Positions 13,460 to 19,567 of a DNA stretch of 19,567 nucleotides are shown piece after piece (the stretch's first letter is position 1; each line of letters begins with the position of its first letter). Under the pieces are notes generated by a model. It ran no database searches and had not been told where the DNA came from. It saw only the letters and a list, made by a program, of their open reading frames with translations. The position numbers and the translations under genes were made by a program. Source of the stretch: Bacillota bacterium (lineage in GTDB: Bacteria > Bacillota > Bacilli > Paenibacillales > Paenibacillaceae). Location of the stretch: contig JAEWJS010000110.1 in the NCBI GenBank assembly GCA_023386495.1, positions 1 to 19,567 on the forward strand, given 5' to 3'.

Positions 13460-13645
13460 TTGTTGAACTGGCTTACGCGGATTAACTTGCTCGTAGCGTT
13501 CGTCGTGCTGATGGTATTCCATGCCTTGTTGTACTATTATCAAGGCACGAACAATTGGTTCATGGTTGCGCTGCTGGCTTCCCTCGTGGACACAGGCGTG
13601 CTAGCTGCGCTGCAGTTCATCATCGGCACGCGGCGAGCGCGATAA
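13460..13645 (+). CDS. Two-TM miniprotein, hypothetical
   Basis: This 61-aa protein has two membrane spans (about 8-26 and 33-54), a short loop YYYQGTNNW, and a basic GTRRAR tail. Positive residues at the tail suggest it faces the cytoplasm. The start is a TTG at 13460 (or the next codon, 13463) with AAGGGG 9-12 nt upstream. An ATG at 13453 is in another frame and gives only ten codons. No family is recognised. It lies 72 nt after the HPr-like gene and ends before a hairpin, so it may be cotranscribed with it. Confidence 0.6.
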   Translation: MLNWLTRINLLVAFVVLMVFHALLYYYQGTNNWFMVALLASLVDTGVLAALQFIIGTRRAR

Positions 13646-13666
13646 TGCGAGTCATAAGCGAGACTT

Positions 13667-13700
13667 AGAAGAACCGTCCCAACCTAGGGACGGTTCTTCT
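13667..13700. terminator. Hairpin between the two-TM miniprotein and the 52-aa protein gene
   Basis: AGAAGAACCGTCCC, loop AACCTA, GGGACGGTTCTTCT: a perfect 14-bp stem. The stop codon of the minus-strand 52-aa gene lies in the loop. It can end the plus-strand miniprotein transcript and the minus-strand permease unit. Confidence 0.75.
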
Positions 13701-13842
13701 TGTTCGGCTCGTAGCCTTCTTCGCGATCTTGCTCATACTCGTCTTCCGTGAGCTCGAACCCGACGCGTTCGTGGTTCTTGGTATCCTCCAGAACGGTACG
13801 CGGGTCGCCGTCCGTCTCTGGGCGTATACGATCATGCGGCAT
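13684..13842 (-). CDS. Small acidic protein, 52 aa, hypothetical
   Basis: A short gene read directly from the sequence: it begins MPHDRIRPETDGD and ends EPNKKNRP before a TAG. It is hydrophilic and highly charged (Asp, Glu, Arg), with no hydrophobic segment and probably little stable structure. The case for it is the near-perfect AAAGGAGG 9 nt before ATG 13842. It also sits 75 nt downstream of the permease gene on the same strand, with the stop inside a terminator hairpin. No function can be given. Confidence 0.75.
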   Translation of the reverse strand: MPHDRIRPETDGDPRTVLEDTKNHERVGFELTEDEYEQDREEGYEPNKKNRP

Positions 13843-13917
13843 GCAGCTGCGCCTCCTTTCGGCTATGGGATAGCTTGTCCGCGAGGCTGTGCACCTATGC
13901 GGACTCGGCGGCCGGGC

Positions 13918-14991
13918 TTAGAGGATCCAAGCGCCGAGCAGACCGCACAAGATGCCTGTCAGCATGACGCAGAGCATGACGAAGAGCAGCACGCGCTTCG
14001 GGAATGTCCGCGCAAGCATCAGCAAGGACGGCAGGCTGACGGCAGGCAGCGTGATGAGCAGCGCTGCAGCCGGACCGGCGCCCGAGCCGAATGCGAGAAA
14101 GGATTGAATGATCGGAATCTCGGCGGCCGTCGGAATGACGAACAAGGTGCCGACAACCGCGAATAGCAGAATGGCCAGGAACCCGCCATCGGTCCAGACC
14201 GGGAACAAGGTAGATTGGAATGCGCCTAGCAGGAGCACGGCAAGCACATAAGCAGGCACGATCTGGAGCGTCATGATGCCTGCCTGTCGGAGCCATCGAA
14301 GCAGCCATGGACCGTGCTCGCGAGCGTCGTCCGGCATGGGCGACTCCAATGGCGGAACGGCGCTCGGTTCCTTCCCGGAGAATCGGTTGGCATAATAACT
14401 GACGCCGAACGTGAGCAGGGCTCCGAAGACGATGCGAATTAACGTATACTTCCACGATAAGACGAACGTCATGAAGATCAGCGTGGCGGGATTAAGCACC
14501 GGATTCCCGATCCAGAAGGCAAGGCTGGCGCCGATCGATACGTTGCGCCTGCGCAATCCTGCGGCTACCGGCGCAGCGCAGCAAGAACACATCATGCCTG
14601 GCAGCGATGCAACGCCTCCGATCAACGTGCTCCGGAAGCTCGTCTTGCCGAGCAAGTCGTACAACCATCTTGCGGGAAGGAGCACTTGCAGAAGCGAACC
14701 GAGAATAATGCCCAGAACCGCGGCTTTCCATATGGCCTTGAAATAGACCGCCGCATAGTCGAGAGCGGCCTGCCAGGACGGCCCGATGCCGGCTTCGCTG
14801 CCGACTCCGGATAGAATCGAAGATCCGATCGAGCCTTCGGCAGCCGCGAGGAAAGCCTTATGGTAGTAGGGCCACCATTTCACGTATGTCAGACCTGCGA
14901 CGGCCACGAAGACGAATAGCAGGACGAACCATAGCGTCTTGCGAGCGAATGGGGAGGAATATGCGTTCGTATTGCGGTTGTCAGTTGTCAT
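13918..14991 (-). CDS. Permease of the ArsP/DUF318 family (heavy-metal or arsenical efflux)
   Basis: This 357-aa integral membrane protein has about eight spans and a charged cytosolic N-terminus. The diagnostic motif GMMCSCCAAPVAAGLRRR (132-149, with C135, C137, C138) and the later TAAEIPIIQSF segment are those of the permease family. That family includes methylarsenite efflux ArsP and other metal permeases. Cysteines in the membrane are consistent with soft-metal transport, but the substrate is not settled here. No ArsR-type regulator or ArsC is nearby. ATG 14991 is chosen because TTGGAGG lies 5 nt upstream, inside an alternative longer frame from 15003. The 52-aa acidic protein follows in the same direction. 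Confidence 0.88.
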   Translation of the reverse strand: MTTDNRNTNAYSSPFARKTLWFVLLFVFVAVAGLTYVKWWPYYHKAFLAAAEGSIGSSILSGVGSEAGIGPSWQAALDYAAVYFKAIWKAAVLGIILGSLLQVLLPARWLYDLLGKTSFRSTLIGGVASLPGMMCSCCAAPVAAGLRRRNVSIGASLAFWIGNPVLNPATLIFMTFVLSWKYTLIRIVFGALLTFGVSYYANRFSGKEPSAVPPLESPMPDDAREHGPWLLRWLRQAGIMTLQIVPAYVLAVLLLGAFQSTLFPVWTDGGFLAILLFAVVGTLFVIPTAAEIPIIQSFLAFGSGAGPAAALLITLPAVSLPSLLMLARTFPKRVLLFVMLCVMLTGILCGLLGAWIL

Positions 14992-15023
14992 GTCAGCCTC
15001 CAAGGATGTCTTGCTCCTCGAGA

Positions 15024-15032
15024 ATTATAGCA
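15024..15032 (-). promoter_or_regulatory. Extended -10 promoter for the permease gene
   Basis: On the minus strand, TGCTATAAT (TATAAT at 15029-15024 with TG-C before it) lies 32 nt before the permease ATG. No matching -35 box is seen. Confidence 0.5.
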
Positions 15033-15149
15033 GGATAACCGATCGGCGACAGTTGCGCTGCGGGATTAAGTTGGAGTACGATTACCTACATAAGAGGCTG
15101 TCCTAATCAATGTAAAGATATGAGACGCATGCAGGAGGCAGAGATAACA

Positions 15150-16202
15150 ATGGATACAATGGAATCGATTAAATTAACCTCGCTCTCGAGCAAGGGAGGC
15201 TGCGGCTGCAAGATCGGACCGGCCGATCTCGCGCAGGTGCTGCGCCACCTGCCGCCGGCCGCTCCGAATCCGAACCTGCTCGTCGGGCTGGATACGAGCG
15301 ACGATGCCGGCGTATACAAGCTGACCGATGAGCTGGCGCTCGTGCAGACGCTCGACTTCTTCACCCCGATCGTCGACGATCCGTACATGTTCGGCCAGAT
15401 CGCGGCCGCGAACGCGATCAGCGACATTTACGCCATGGGCGGCAAGCCGCTTACGGTACTTAATATCGTGGCATTCCCGATCTCGACGCTGGACAAGCGC
15501 ATTCTGTCCGAGATTCTGCGCGGAGCGGGGGATAAAGTTCAGGAAGCCGGCGCGACGCTTGTCGGCGGCCATTCGATCGATGATAAGGAGCCGAAGTTCG
15601 GGCTTGCGGTAACGGGCACCGTCCATCCGGACCGGGTGAGGACGAATGCAGGCGCGCAAGCAGGGGACAAGCTGATCCTGACGAAGCCGATCGGCGTTGG
15701 CATTATGACGACATCGATTAAGAAGAATCAATTAACTCCGGAAGAGATCGCGCGCGTCAGCAGCGTGATGGCGACGCTGAACAAGAATGCCGCGGAGGCG
15801 ATGGAAGACTATGATGTCCATGCTTGCACCGACGTGACGGGCTTCGGCCTGATGGGACATGCGCTAGAGATGGCCAAGGGGAGCGGCAAGGAAATCGTCA
15901 TTCGGCAAGCTGACGTACCTGTACTGCCGCGCGTGCGGGAACTGGCGGAGAACGGCTTCGTCCCGGGCGGCACGAAGAACAATTACGTGCATGTCGAGCC
16001 GGATATCGACTTCCCGGCGGCAATGGATCAGACGGATCGTTATATTTTATGCGACGCGGTAACCTCGGGCGGGCTGCTCATCGCCGTCGATCCGAGTCAA
16101 GCGGAGGCGCTGTTAGCCGACTTGCAAGGCAGAGGCGTCGAAGCGGCAATGATCGGGGAAGTCACGGAACGCACGAGCGGCAGAATTGTCGTCGAGGCCT
16201 AA
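15150..16202 (+). CDS. selD: Selenide, water dikinase (selenophosphate synthase)
   Basis: Makes selenophosphate from selenide and ATP. This 350-aa protein carries the catalytic motif GGCGCK (C18, C20, K21), matching the Cys17/Lys20 region of E. coli SelD, and the ATP/Mg segment LDTSDDAGVY. VGGHSIDD, DVTGFGLMGHALEMA and NYVHVEPDI are further SelD signatures. The catalytic residue is cysteine (TGC), not selenocysteine, and there is no in-frame TGA. AGGAGG at 15133-15138 is 11 nt before ATG 15150; a longer frame from 15120 is less likely. mnmH follows after 18 nt, so the selenophosphate supplies tRNA selenation. No selA or selB lies in this window. Confidence 0.97.
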   Translation: MDTMESIKLTSLSSKGGCGCKIGPADLAQVLRHLPPAAPNPNLLVGLDTSDDAGVYKLTDELALVQTLDFFTPIVDDPYMFGQIAAANAISDIYAMGGKPLTVLNIVAFPISTLDKRILSEILRGAGDKVQEAGATLVGGHSIDDKEPKFGLAVTGTVHPDRVRTNAGAQAGDKLILTKPIGVGIMTTSIKKNQLTPEEIARVSSVMATLNKNAAEAMEDYDVHACTDVTGFGLMGHALEMAKGSGKEIVIRQADVPVLPRVRELAENGFVPGGTKNNYVHVEPDIDFPAAMDQTDRYILCDAVTSGGLLIAVDPSQAEALLADLQGRGVEAAMIGEVTERTSGRIVVEA

Positions 16203-16220
16203 ACAGAAGGAGCAATCGTC

Positions 16221-17270
16221 ATGTTTCAAGATCTGACACCGGAGGAGTGGGCAGCGCTCAGGCTTCGCAAGGAGCTTGTCCTGATCGACGTCCGCTCGCC
16301 CTCCGAATTCGAGGAAGCGACCATACCGGGCAGCGTGAACATTCCGCTGTTCGATGATAAGGAGCGTGCCGAGATCGGCACGCTCTATAAACAGACGAGC
16401 ATCGCGGCCGCGAAGGAGCGCGGTCTCGAGATCGTCTCTGCCAAGCTGCCCGCATTCATCCGCAGCTTCACGGCATTGGAAGGGAAGAAGGCGGTATTCT
16501 GCTGGCGGGGCGGCATGCGGAGCAAGACGTCGGCAACCGTCCTCTCCTTAATGGGCATTCATGCGTATCGGGTTGCCGGCGGCTACCGCGCCTATCGGCA
16601 ATGGGTCGTGCAGCAGGTCGAAGAACTGCCGATTCCGGAGCAAGTCTTCGTCATCCATGGCAACACGGGCTCCGGCAAGACAGCCCTTCTGCGCATGCTG
16701 AAGCAGAAGGGATATCCCGTTATGGATCTCGAGGGGATGGCGGGGCATCGTGGATCGATTTTCGGCCAGATCGGCCTGCGCGCGCACAATCAGAAGACGT
16801 TCGATTCGCTGCTGGTAGACGAGCTGCTGCAGCTCCGAGACTCGTCGTACATGCTTATGGAAGCGGAGAGCAAGCGCATCGGCAGGGTCGTGCTGCCCGA
16901 ACGCCTCTTGGAGAAGAAGGAGCGCGGCGTTCATCTGCTGGTTGAGCTGCCGATGGAGGCGCGCATTCAGACGATCTTGGACGATTACCAGCCGTGGGAT
17001 CATCACGAGGCCTGCCTGGAGGCGTTCAAAGGCATCAAGGCTCGGATTCATACGCCGATCGCGGTGGAGATCGAGGGCTGCTTGCGTACGGAGCGGTATG
17101 ACCGCGCCGTGGAGATGATGTTGACGCACTATTACGACCCGCGCTACGAACATTCTACCCAGCAATACGAGGACGTGCAGTTCGAGACGATCCGCGTCGA
17201 TTCGGTCGAGGAAGCGGCGCTTGCGGTCGAGAGCCGGCTGCCGCAGCCGCGTGCCGGCATGCATGCTTAG
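16221..17270 (+). CDS. mnmH: tRNA 2-selenouridine synthase
   Basis: MnmH (SelU/YbbB) replaces sulfur by selenium in the wobble 2-thiouridine of Lys, Glu and Gln tRNAs, using selenophosphate. The 349-aa protein has an N-terminal rhodanese domain. Its catalytic Cys94 is in CWRGGMRS, matching the essential Cys97 of E. coli SelU. The C-terminal P-loop domain has Walker A GNTGSGKT (147-154). LIDVRSPSEF (21-30) is the rhodanese entry motif. AGAAGGAG lies 8 nt before ATG 16221, 18 nt after selD, so the two form a tight operon. The TAG stop overlaps the stop codon of the convergent MFS gene. Confidence 0.96.
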   Translation: MFQDLTPEEWAALRLRKELVLIDVRSPSEFEEATIPGSVNIPLFDDKERAEIGTLYKQTSIAAAKERGLEIVSAKLPAFIRSFTALEGKKAVFCWRGGMRSKTSATVLSLMGIHAYRVAGGYRAYRQWVVQQVEELPIPEQVFVIHGNTGSGKTALLRMLKQKGYPVMDLEGMAGHRGSIFGQIGLRAHNQKTFDSLLVDELLQLRDSSYMLMEAESKRIGRVVLPERLLEKKERGVHLLVELPMEARIQTILDDYQPWDHHEACLEAFKGIKARIHTPIAVEIEGCLRTERYDRAVEMMLTHYYDPRYEHSTQQYEDVQFETIRVDSVEEAALAVESRLPQPRAGMHA

Positions 17271-18463
17271 TGTTCTTCTTCGGCCTGCAGGCGGCCGCGG
17301 GAACGGAATACAAGCCAGATCGCGCAGAAGCCGAGCGTGCCGATTGCAGCCATGACGGTGCTAAGGATGTACATATTGGACGGCCCCAGCCGGTCATACA
17401 CCCATCCGCCGAGCAGCCCGCTGATGATGCCGGCAACGCCCATCCAGCAGAGGCCGTAGATGGCCTGTCCGGTGGACCGCACGGCAGAGGGCACGAGGAA
17501 GTTGCAGATCTGGGTTCCGGTGTAATAGGTAATGCCGAAGGTGAAGCCGTGGAGCATCTGGATGGCGAGCACTTGGTGGGGCGAGTCGGCGAAGCCCATG
17601 AGCAGCCATCTGAGCGCATACAGGCCGCATACGATCGTCATGACGCCGAACATCGTGCGCTCGGTGAGCTTCAAGTAGCGGTCGAGCAGCAGGAACAGCG
17701 GAACCTCCAGCGAGGCCGCGATGAACCATGACCAGCCGACCATCACTTCGCTGCCGCCCATCTGCGCGATATAGACGGAGATGAAGTTGGAGTTCATGCG
17801 ATTCGGCACGTTGATCACGATCGACAGCAGCAAGAAGGAGAGGAACAGGCCGTTCATGAACACCTTGGACATCTCGCCCTTGGGGTAAGCGTTCTTGCGC
17901 GAGCGCTTCGGCTGGTTCGGAATGCCGAAGCTGAGCGCGAGCGTCACGATCACGCTGACGCCGTAGAAATAACCGAGGTTCGAGATGCCTGCGCGTTCAA
18001 TGAACGGACTCGCGCCGAGCACCATGACCGCGAAGCCGATGGAGCCCCATAGCCGGAACGTGCCGAAGTGGTAAGGCGTATTCTCGATCGCGTACAGCGT
18101 CAAGCTGTTGGAGATCGGATTCAGCGCGGTCTGGAAGAAGTAGAACAGCAGCATGAGCGAGAACACGATGGCGAATTGGCTGGATTGAAAATAAAGCTGG
18201 CTCGTCACGATATTGCCGATCAGCATGACGATGATGATGCGCCGCGGGTTCTGAAGCTTGTCGCTCCAATAGCCCCAGAACGGGTTCGCGATGAGCGAGA
18301 CCATCGGGCCGACAGACATGAGAATGCCGATCTGCATGCTCTCGAAGCCGACATGCTGGAAGTAGAGCGGCAAGAACGGATTCAGCAGCGACCACGAGCC
18401 GAACATGAACAGATTGAAAAACTTCAGCTGCGTATAGGGATTCAGCTTCGAGCGGCTATTCAT
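17267..18463 (-). CDS. MFS transporter, LacY/nucleoside-permease-like
   Basis: This 398-aa protein has about 12 membrane spans. It shows the MFS_1-like start (PFLPLYFQHVGFESMQIGIL) and the loop between TM2 and TM3 (PFWGYWSDKLQNPRR), a clear variant of the MFS signature G-x-x-x-D-R/K. The relatives are sugar/nucleoside-H+ symporter-like permeases; the substrate cannot be told. AAGGG lies 10 nt before ATG 18463. It is convergent with mnmH and the stop codons overlap: TAA (17269-17267, minus) with TAG (17268-17270, plus). No terminator can separate the two units inside the junction. Confidence 0.92.
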   Translation of the reverse strand: MNSRSKLNPYTQLKFFNLFMFGSWSLLNPFLPLYFQHVGFESMQIGILMSVGPMVSLIANPFWGYWSDKLQNPRRIIIVMLIGNIVTSQLYFQSSQFAIVFSLMLLFYFFQTALNPISNSLTLYAIENTPYHFGTFRLWGSIGFAVMVLGASPFIERAGISNLGYFYGVSVIVTLALSFGIPNQPKRSRKNAYPKGEMSKVFMNGLFLSFLLLSIVINVPNRMNSNFISVYIAQMGGSEVMVGWSWFIAASLEVPLFLLLDRYLKLTERTMFGVMTIVCGLYALRWLLMGFADSPHQVLAIQMLHGFTFGITYYTGTQICNFLVPSAVRSTGQAIYGLCWMGVAGIISGLLGGWVYDRLGPSNMYILSTVMAAIGTLGFCAIWLVFRSRGRLQAEEEH

Positions 18464-18498
18464 CGGGTCACATCCCTTGGACTGGATTCATGGGTACC

Positions 18499-18526
18499 AT
18501 TATAGATGAAAAGGACGAATTGTAAA
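18499..18526 (-). promoter_or_regulatory. Promoter of the MFS gene
   Basis: On the minus strand, TTTACA (18526-18521) and a perfect TATAAT (18504-18499) are 16 bp apart, 36 nt before the MFS start. Confidence 0.6.
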
Positions 18527-18564
18527 AACAAATCGGCAGTCGTTGATACGGTGCAGCAATGAGG

Positions 18565-18609
18565 AAGAGGGATGTCAGCAGGCGCGTGTGCGACTCTGAC
18601 ATCCCTCTT
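18565..18609. terminator. Hairpin after the ThiS/MoaD-like gene
   Basis: AAGAGGGATGTCA and TGACATCCCTCTT are 13-bp perfect arms around a 19-nt loop, with TTTT on the plus-strand side. It lies 23 nt past the stop of the minus-strand ThiS/MoaD-like gene and before the MFS promoter, so it likely ends that transcript. Confidence 0.65.
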
Positions 18610-18632
18610 TTCGCTATACGGAACTTGCTTGT

Positions 18633-18911
18633 CTATCCGCCGGAAACGGCCTGCAGCACGGTCAGCTTGTCGCCGTCCGCCAGCGGCTGATCCAGCCGTT
18701 CCAGCCACGCGATATTGTCATCGTTGTAGTAGAGCAGCACATGCTCGCGCAGTTGGCCGGTCTCCATGTACAGATGGACACGCAGCAGCGGATACGTATC
18801 CAGCAGCACCTCGATCGCATGCGCAAGCGTAGAGGCTTCCAGCTTGAAGCGGCTGCGTCCGTCCGTGCAGTCGCTGATAAGGAATGGAACGGTGCAATCG
18901 ATCTGTGCCAT
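18633..18911 (-). CDS. ThiS/MoaD-family ubiquitin-like protein ending in Gly-Gly
   Basis: This 92-aa protein has the beta-grasp size and the C-terminal LADGDKLTVLQAVSGG ending. The terminal Gly-Gly is what ThiS, MoaD and related sulfur carriers use for adenylation and thiocarboxylation by an E1-like enzyme. No E1-like, ThiG or MoaE gene is beside it in the window. ATG 18911 is preferred, with AAGGA 10 nt upstream located inside the end of the upstream BNR gene. The BNR stop is only 5 nt before this start, so translation is probably coupled. A longer TTG-start frame to 18935 overlaps the BNR gene. Partner and pathway are unknown. Confidence 0.88.
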   Translation of the reverse strand: MAQIDCTVPFLISDCTDGRSRFKLEASTLAHAIEVLLDTYPLLRVHLYMETGQLREHVLLYYNDDNIAWLERLDQPLADGDKLTVLQAVSGG

Positions 18912-18916
18912 GGCGC

Positions 18917-19567
18917 TCAATCCTTCACGATCCAAGGCTTGACGGTCAAGATACGGGATAACTGGCCGGGAAGACGCTGCCAGGTAACCCCGCGATCAAG
19001 CGAGCAGAACACTTCGCCGCTCGAGGTGCCGACATAGAGGCCGTAGGGATCATAACCGTCGATCGCCATCGCGTCGCGCAGCACGCTCACATGCCGCTGT
19101 TCATCCGGCACGACATCGCCGATCGGCCTCCACTCCGAATCCCCCGGCCGGCGGGACCAGACGAGCAGCTTCCCTTCATGCATCGAACGCTTCTCGCTGC
19201 TCTCGAGCGGGATGAGGAACAGGTCGCCGTTCGGCGCTGCGGCGATCGGGAAGCCGAACGGCCGGTCATCGCCATGCATGCCGAGGCCTTCTTCGATCGC
19301 TTGCCAGGAATCGCCGCCGTCGCGGGACATGAATACGCCGCTGTGTTCCTGCATGTACAGCAAGTTCGGATCATTCGCGTCTTGGACCATCTTGTGGATG
19401 CAATAGCCGATGGAATCGTCCGGCTGCCCTGTCGCGGCACGATTAAGGCCGTTATTGCATACCTTCCAGGATTCGCCGGCGTCTTCGCTTCGGAAGACGC
19501 CGACAGCGGACATCGCGACCCAGATGCGCCGCGGATTGCCGGGGTCGACAATAATGGTGTGAAGACC
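18917..19567 (-). CDS. BNR/Asp-box (sialidase-like propeller) protein, 5' end beyond the window
   Basis: The C-terminal 216 residues are visible and the frame stays open to the window edge, so the start lies outside. Three Asp-box motifs (S-x-D-x-G-x-S/T-W) are present: SEDAGESW, SRDGGDSW and SLDRGVTW. These mark a beta-propeller like those of sialidases, YCF48 and VPS10-type proteins. The rest of the catalytic signature of sialidases is not seen, so enzymatic activity is not implied. An in-frame ATG at 19513 is internal, because the preceding residues (IIVDPGNPRRIWVA) are also propeller-like. It overlaps no gene; its stop is 5 nt before the ThiS/MoaD-like start, giving a coupled pair. Confidence 0.88.
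   Translation of the reverse strand, partial: GLHTIIVDPGNPRRIWVAMSAVGVFRSEDAGESWKVCNNGLNRAATGQPDDSIGYCIHKMVQDANDPNLLYMQEHSGVFMSRDGGDSWQAIEEGLGMHGDDRPFGFPIAAAPNGDLFLIPLESSEKRSMHEGKLLVWSRRPGDSEWRPIGDVVPDEQRHVSVLRDAMAIDGYDPYGLYVGTSSGEVFCSLDRGVTWQRLPGQLSRILTVKPWIVKD

Noticed and set aside
13453..13485. ATG-started leader peptide before the two-TM miniprotein
   Set aside because: Only ten codons, two bases from the ribosome site, and in another frame. The TTG start gives the meaningful protein.
15150..16202. Selenocysteine-containing SelD
   Set aside because: The catalytic position is a normal TGC cysteine and there is no in-frame TGA.

Overview
The window looks like chromosome of a moderately GC-rich Gram-positive bacterium of the Paenibacillaceae (Paenibacillus/Cohnella type). 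The 5S rRNA tail, strong AGGAGG-type ribosome sites, family II Mn pyrophosphatase (ppaC) and Bacillales-style promoters and terminators all point that way. The genus is an inference; the rest is read from the sequence. No transposase, integrase, CRISPR array or phage gene was seen, so this is mostly core and catabolic chromosome rather than a mobile island.

Layout. Positions 1-143 are the end of an rRNA operon (5S plus terminator). Positions 144-403 hold no recognised gene but a dense cluster of ATTCGCTAA-type repeats in both orientations. Then come a small membrane protein (minus, uncertain), a GNAT acetyltransferase (plus) and a hypothetical protein (minus). Positions 1846-5117 (minus) form a three-gene catabolic cassette: SDR oxidoreductase, enolase-superfamily sugar-acid dehydratase, and RraA-like aldolase-type protein. 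An inverted repeat overlaps the likely promoter. Divergent from it is an IMP dehydrogenase resembling the Tritrichomonas foetus type, followed by a zinc-ribbon Nudix hydrolase and a Gfo/Idh/MocA oxidoreductase (plus). Next are a diacylglycerol-kinase-family lipid kinase (minus), a His-rich lipoprotein with a duplicated domain (plus), and a YkgJ cysteine-cluster protein followed by a luciferase-like flavin monooxygenase (minus).

Positions 12098-13645 (plus) carry ppaC, an HPr-like protein without the phosphorylatable histidine, and a two-TM miniprotein. A metal/arsenical-type permease and a downstream 52-aa acidic protein lie on the minus strand (13684-14991). selD and mnmH (15150-17270, plus) form the selenouridine tRNA modification pair. 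Their 3' end overlaps, stop codon on stop codon, a convergent MFS transporter gene. The window ends with a minus-strand pair: a BNR/Asp-box protein (cut by the window edge) and a ThiS/MoaD-like protein ending in Gly-Gly.

How the genes work together. The dehydratase, SDR and RraA-like proteins can be read as dehydration, oxidation/reduction and cleavage of a sugar acid. SelD makes selenophosphate, which MnmH uses to convert 2-thiouridine to 2-selenouridine at the tRNA wobble position. The best candidates for something not well described are the T. foetus-type IMPDH, the rrn-distal repeat cluster, the His-less HPr paralogue, the Gly-Gly protein coupled to a BNR protein, and the SDR with a degraded dinucleotide-binding loop.
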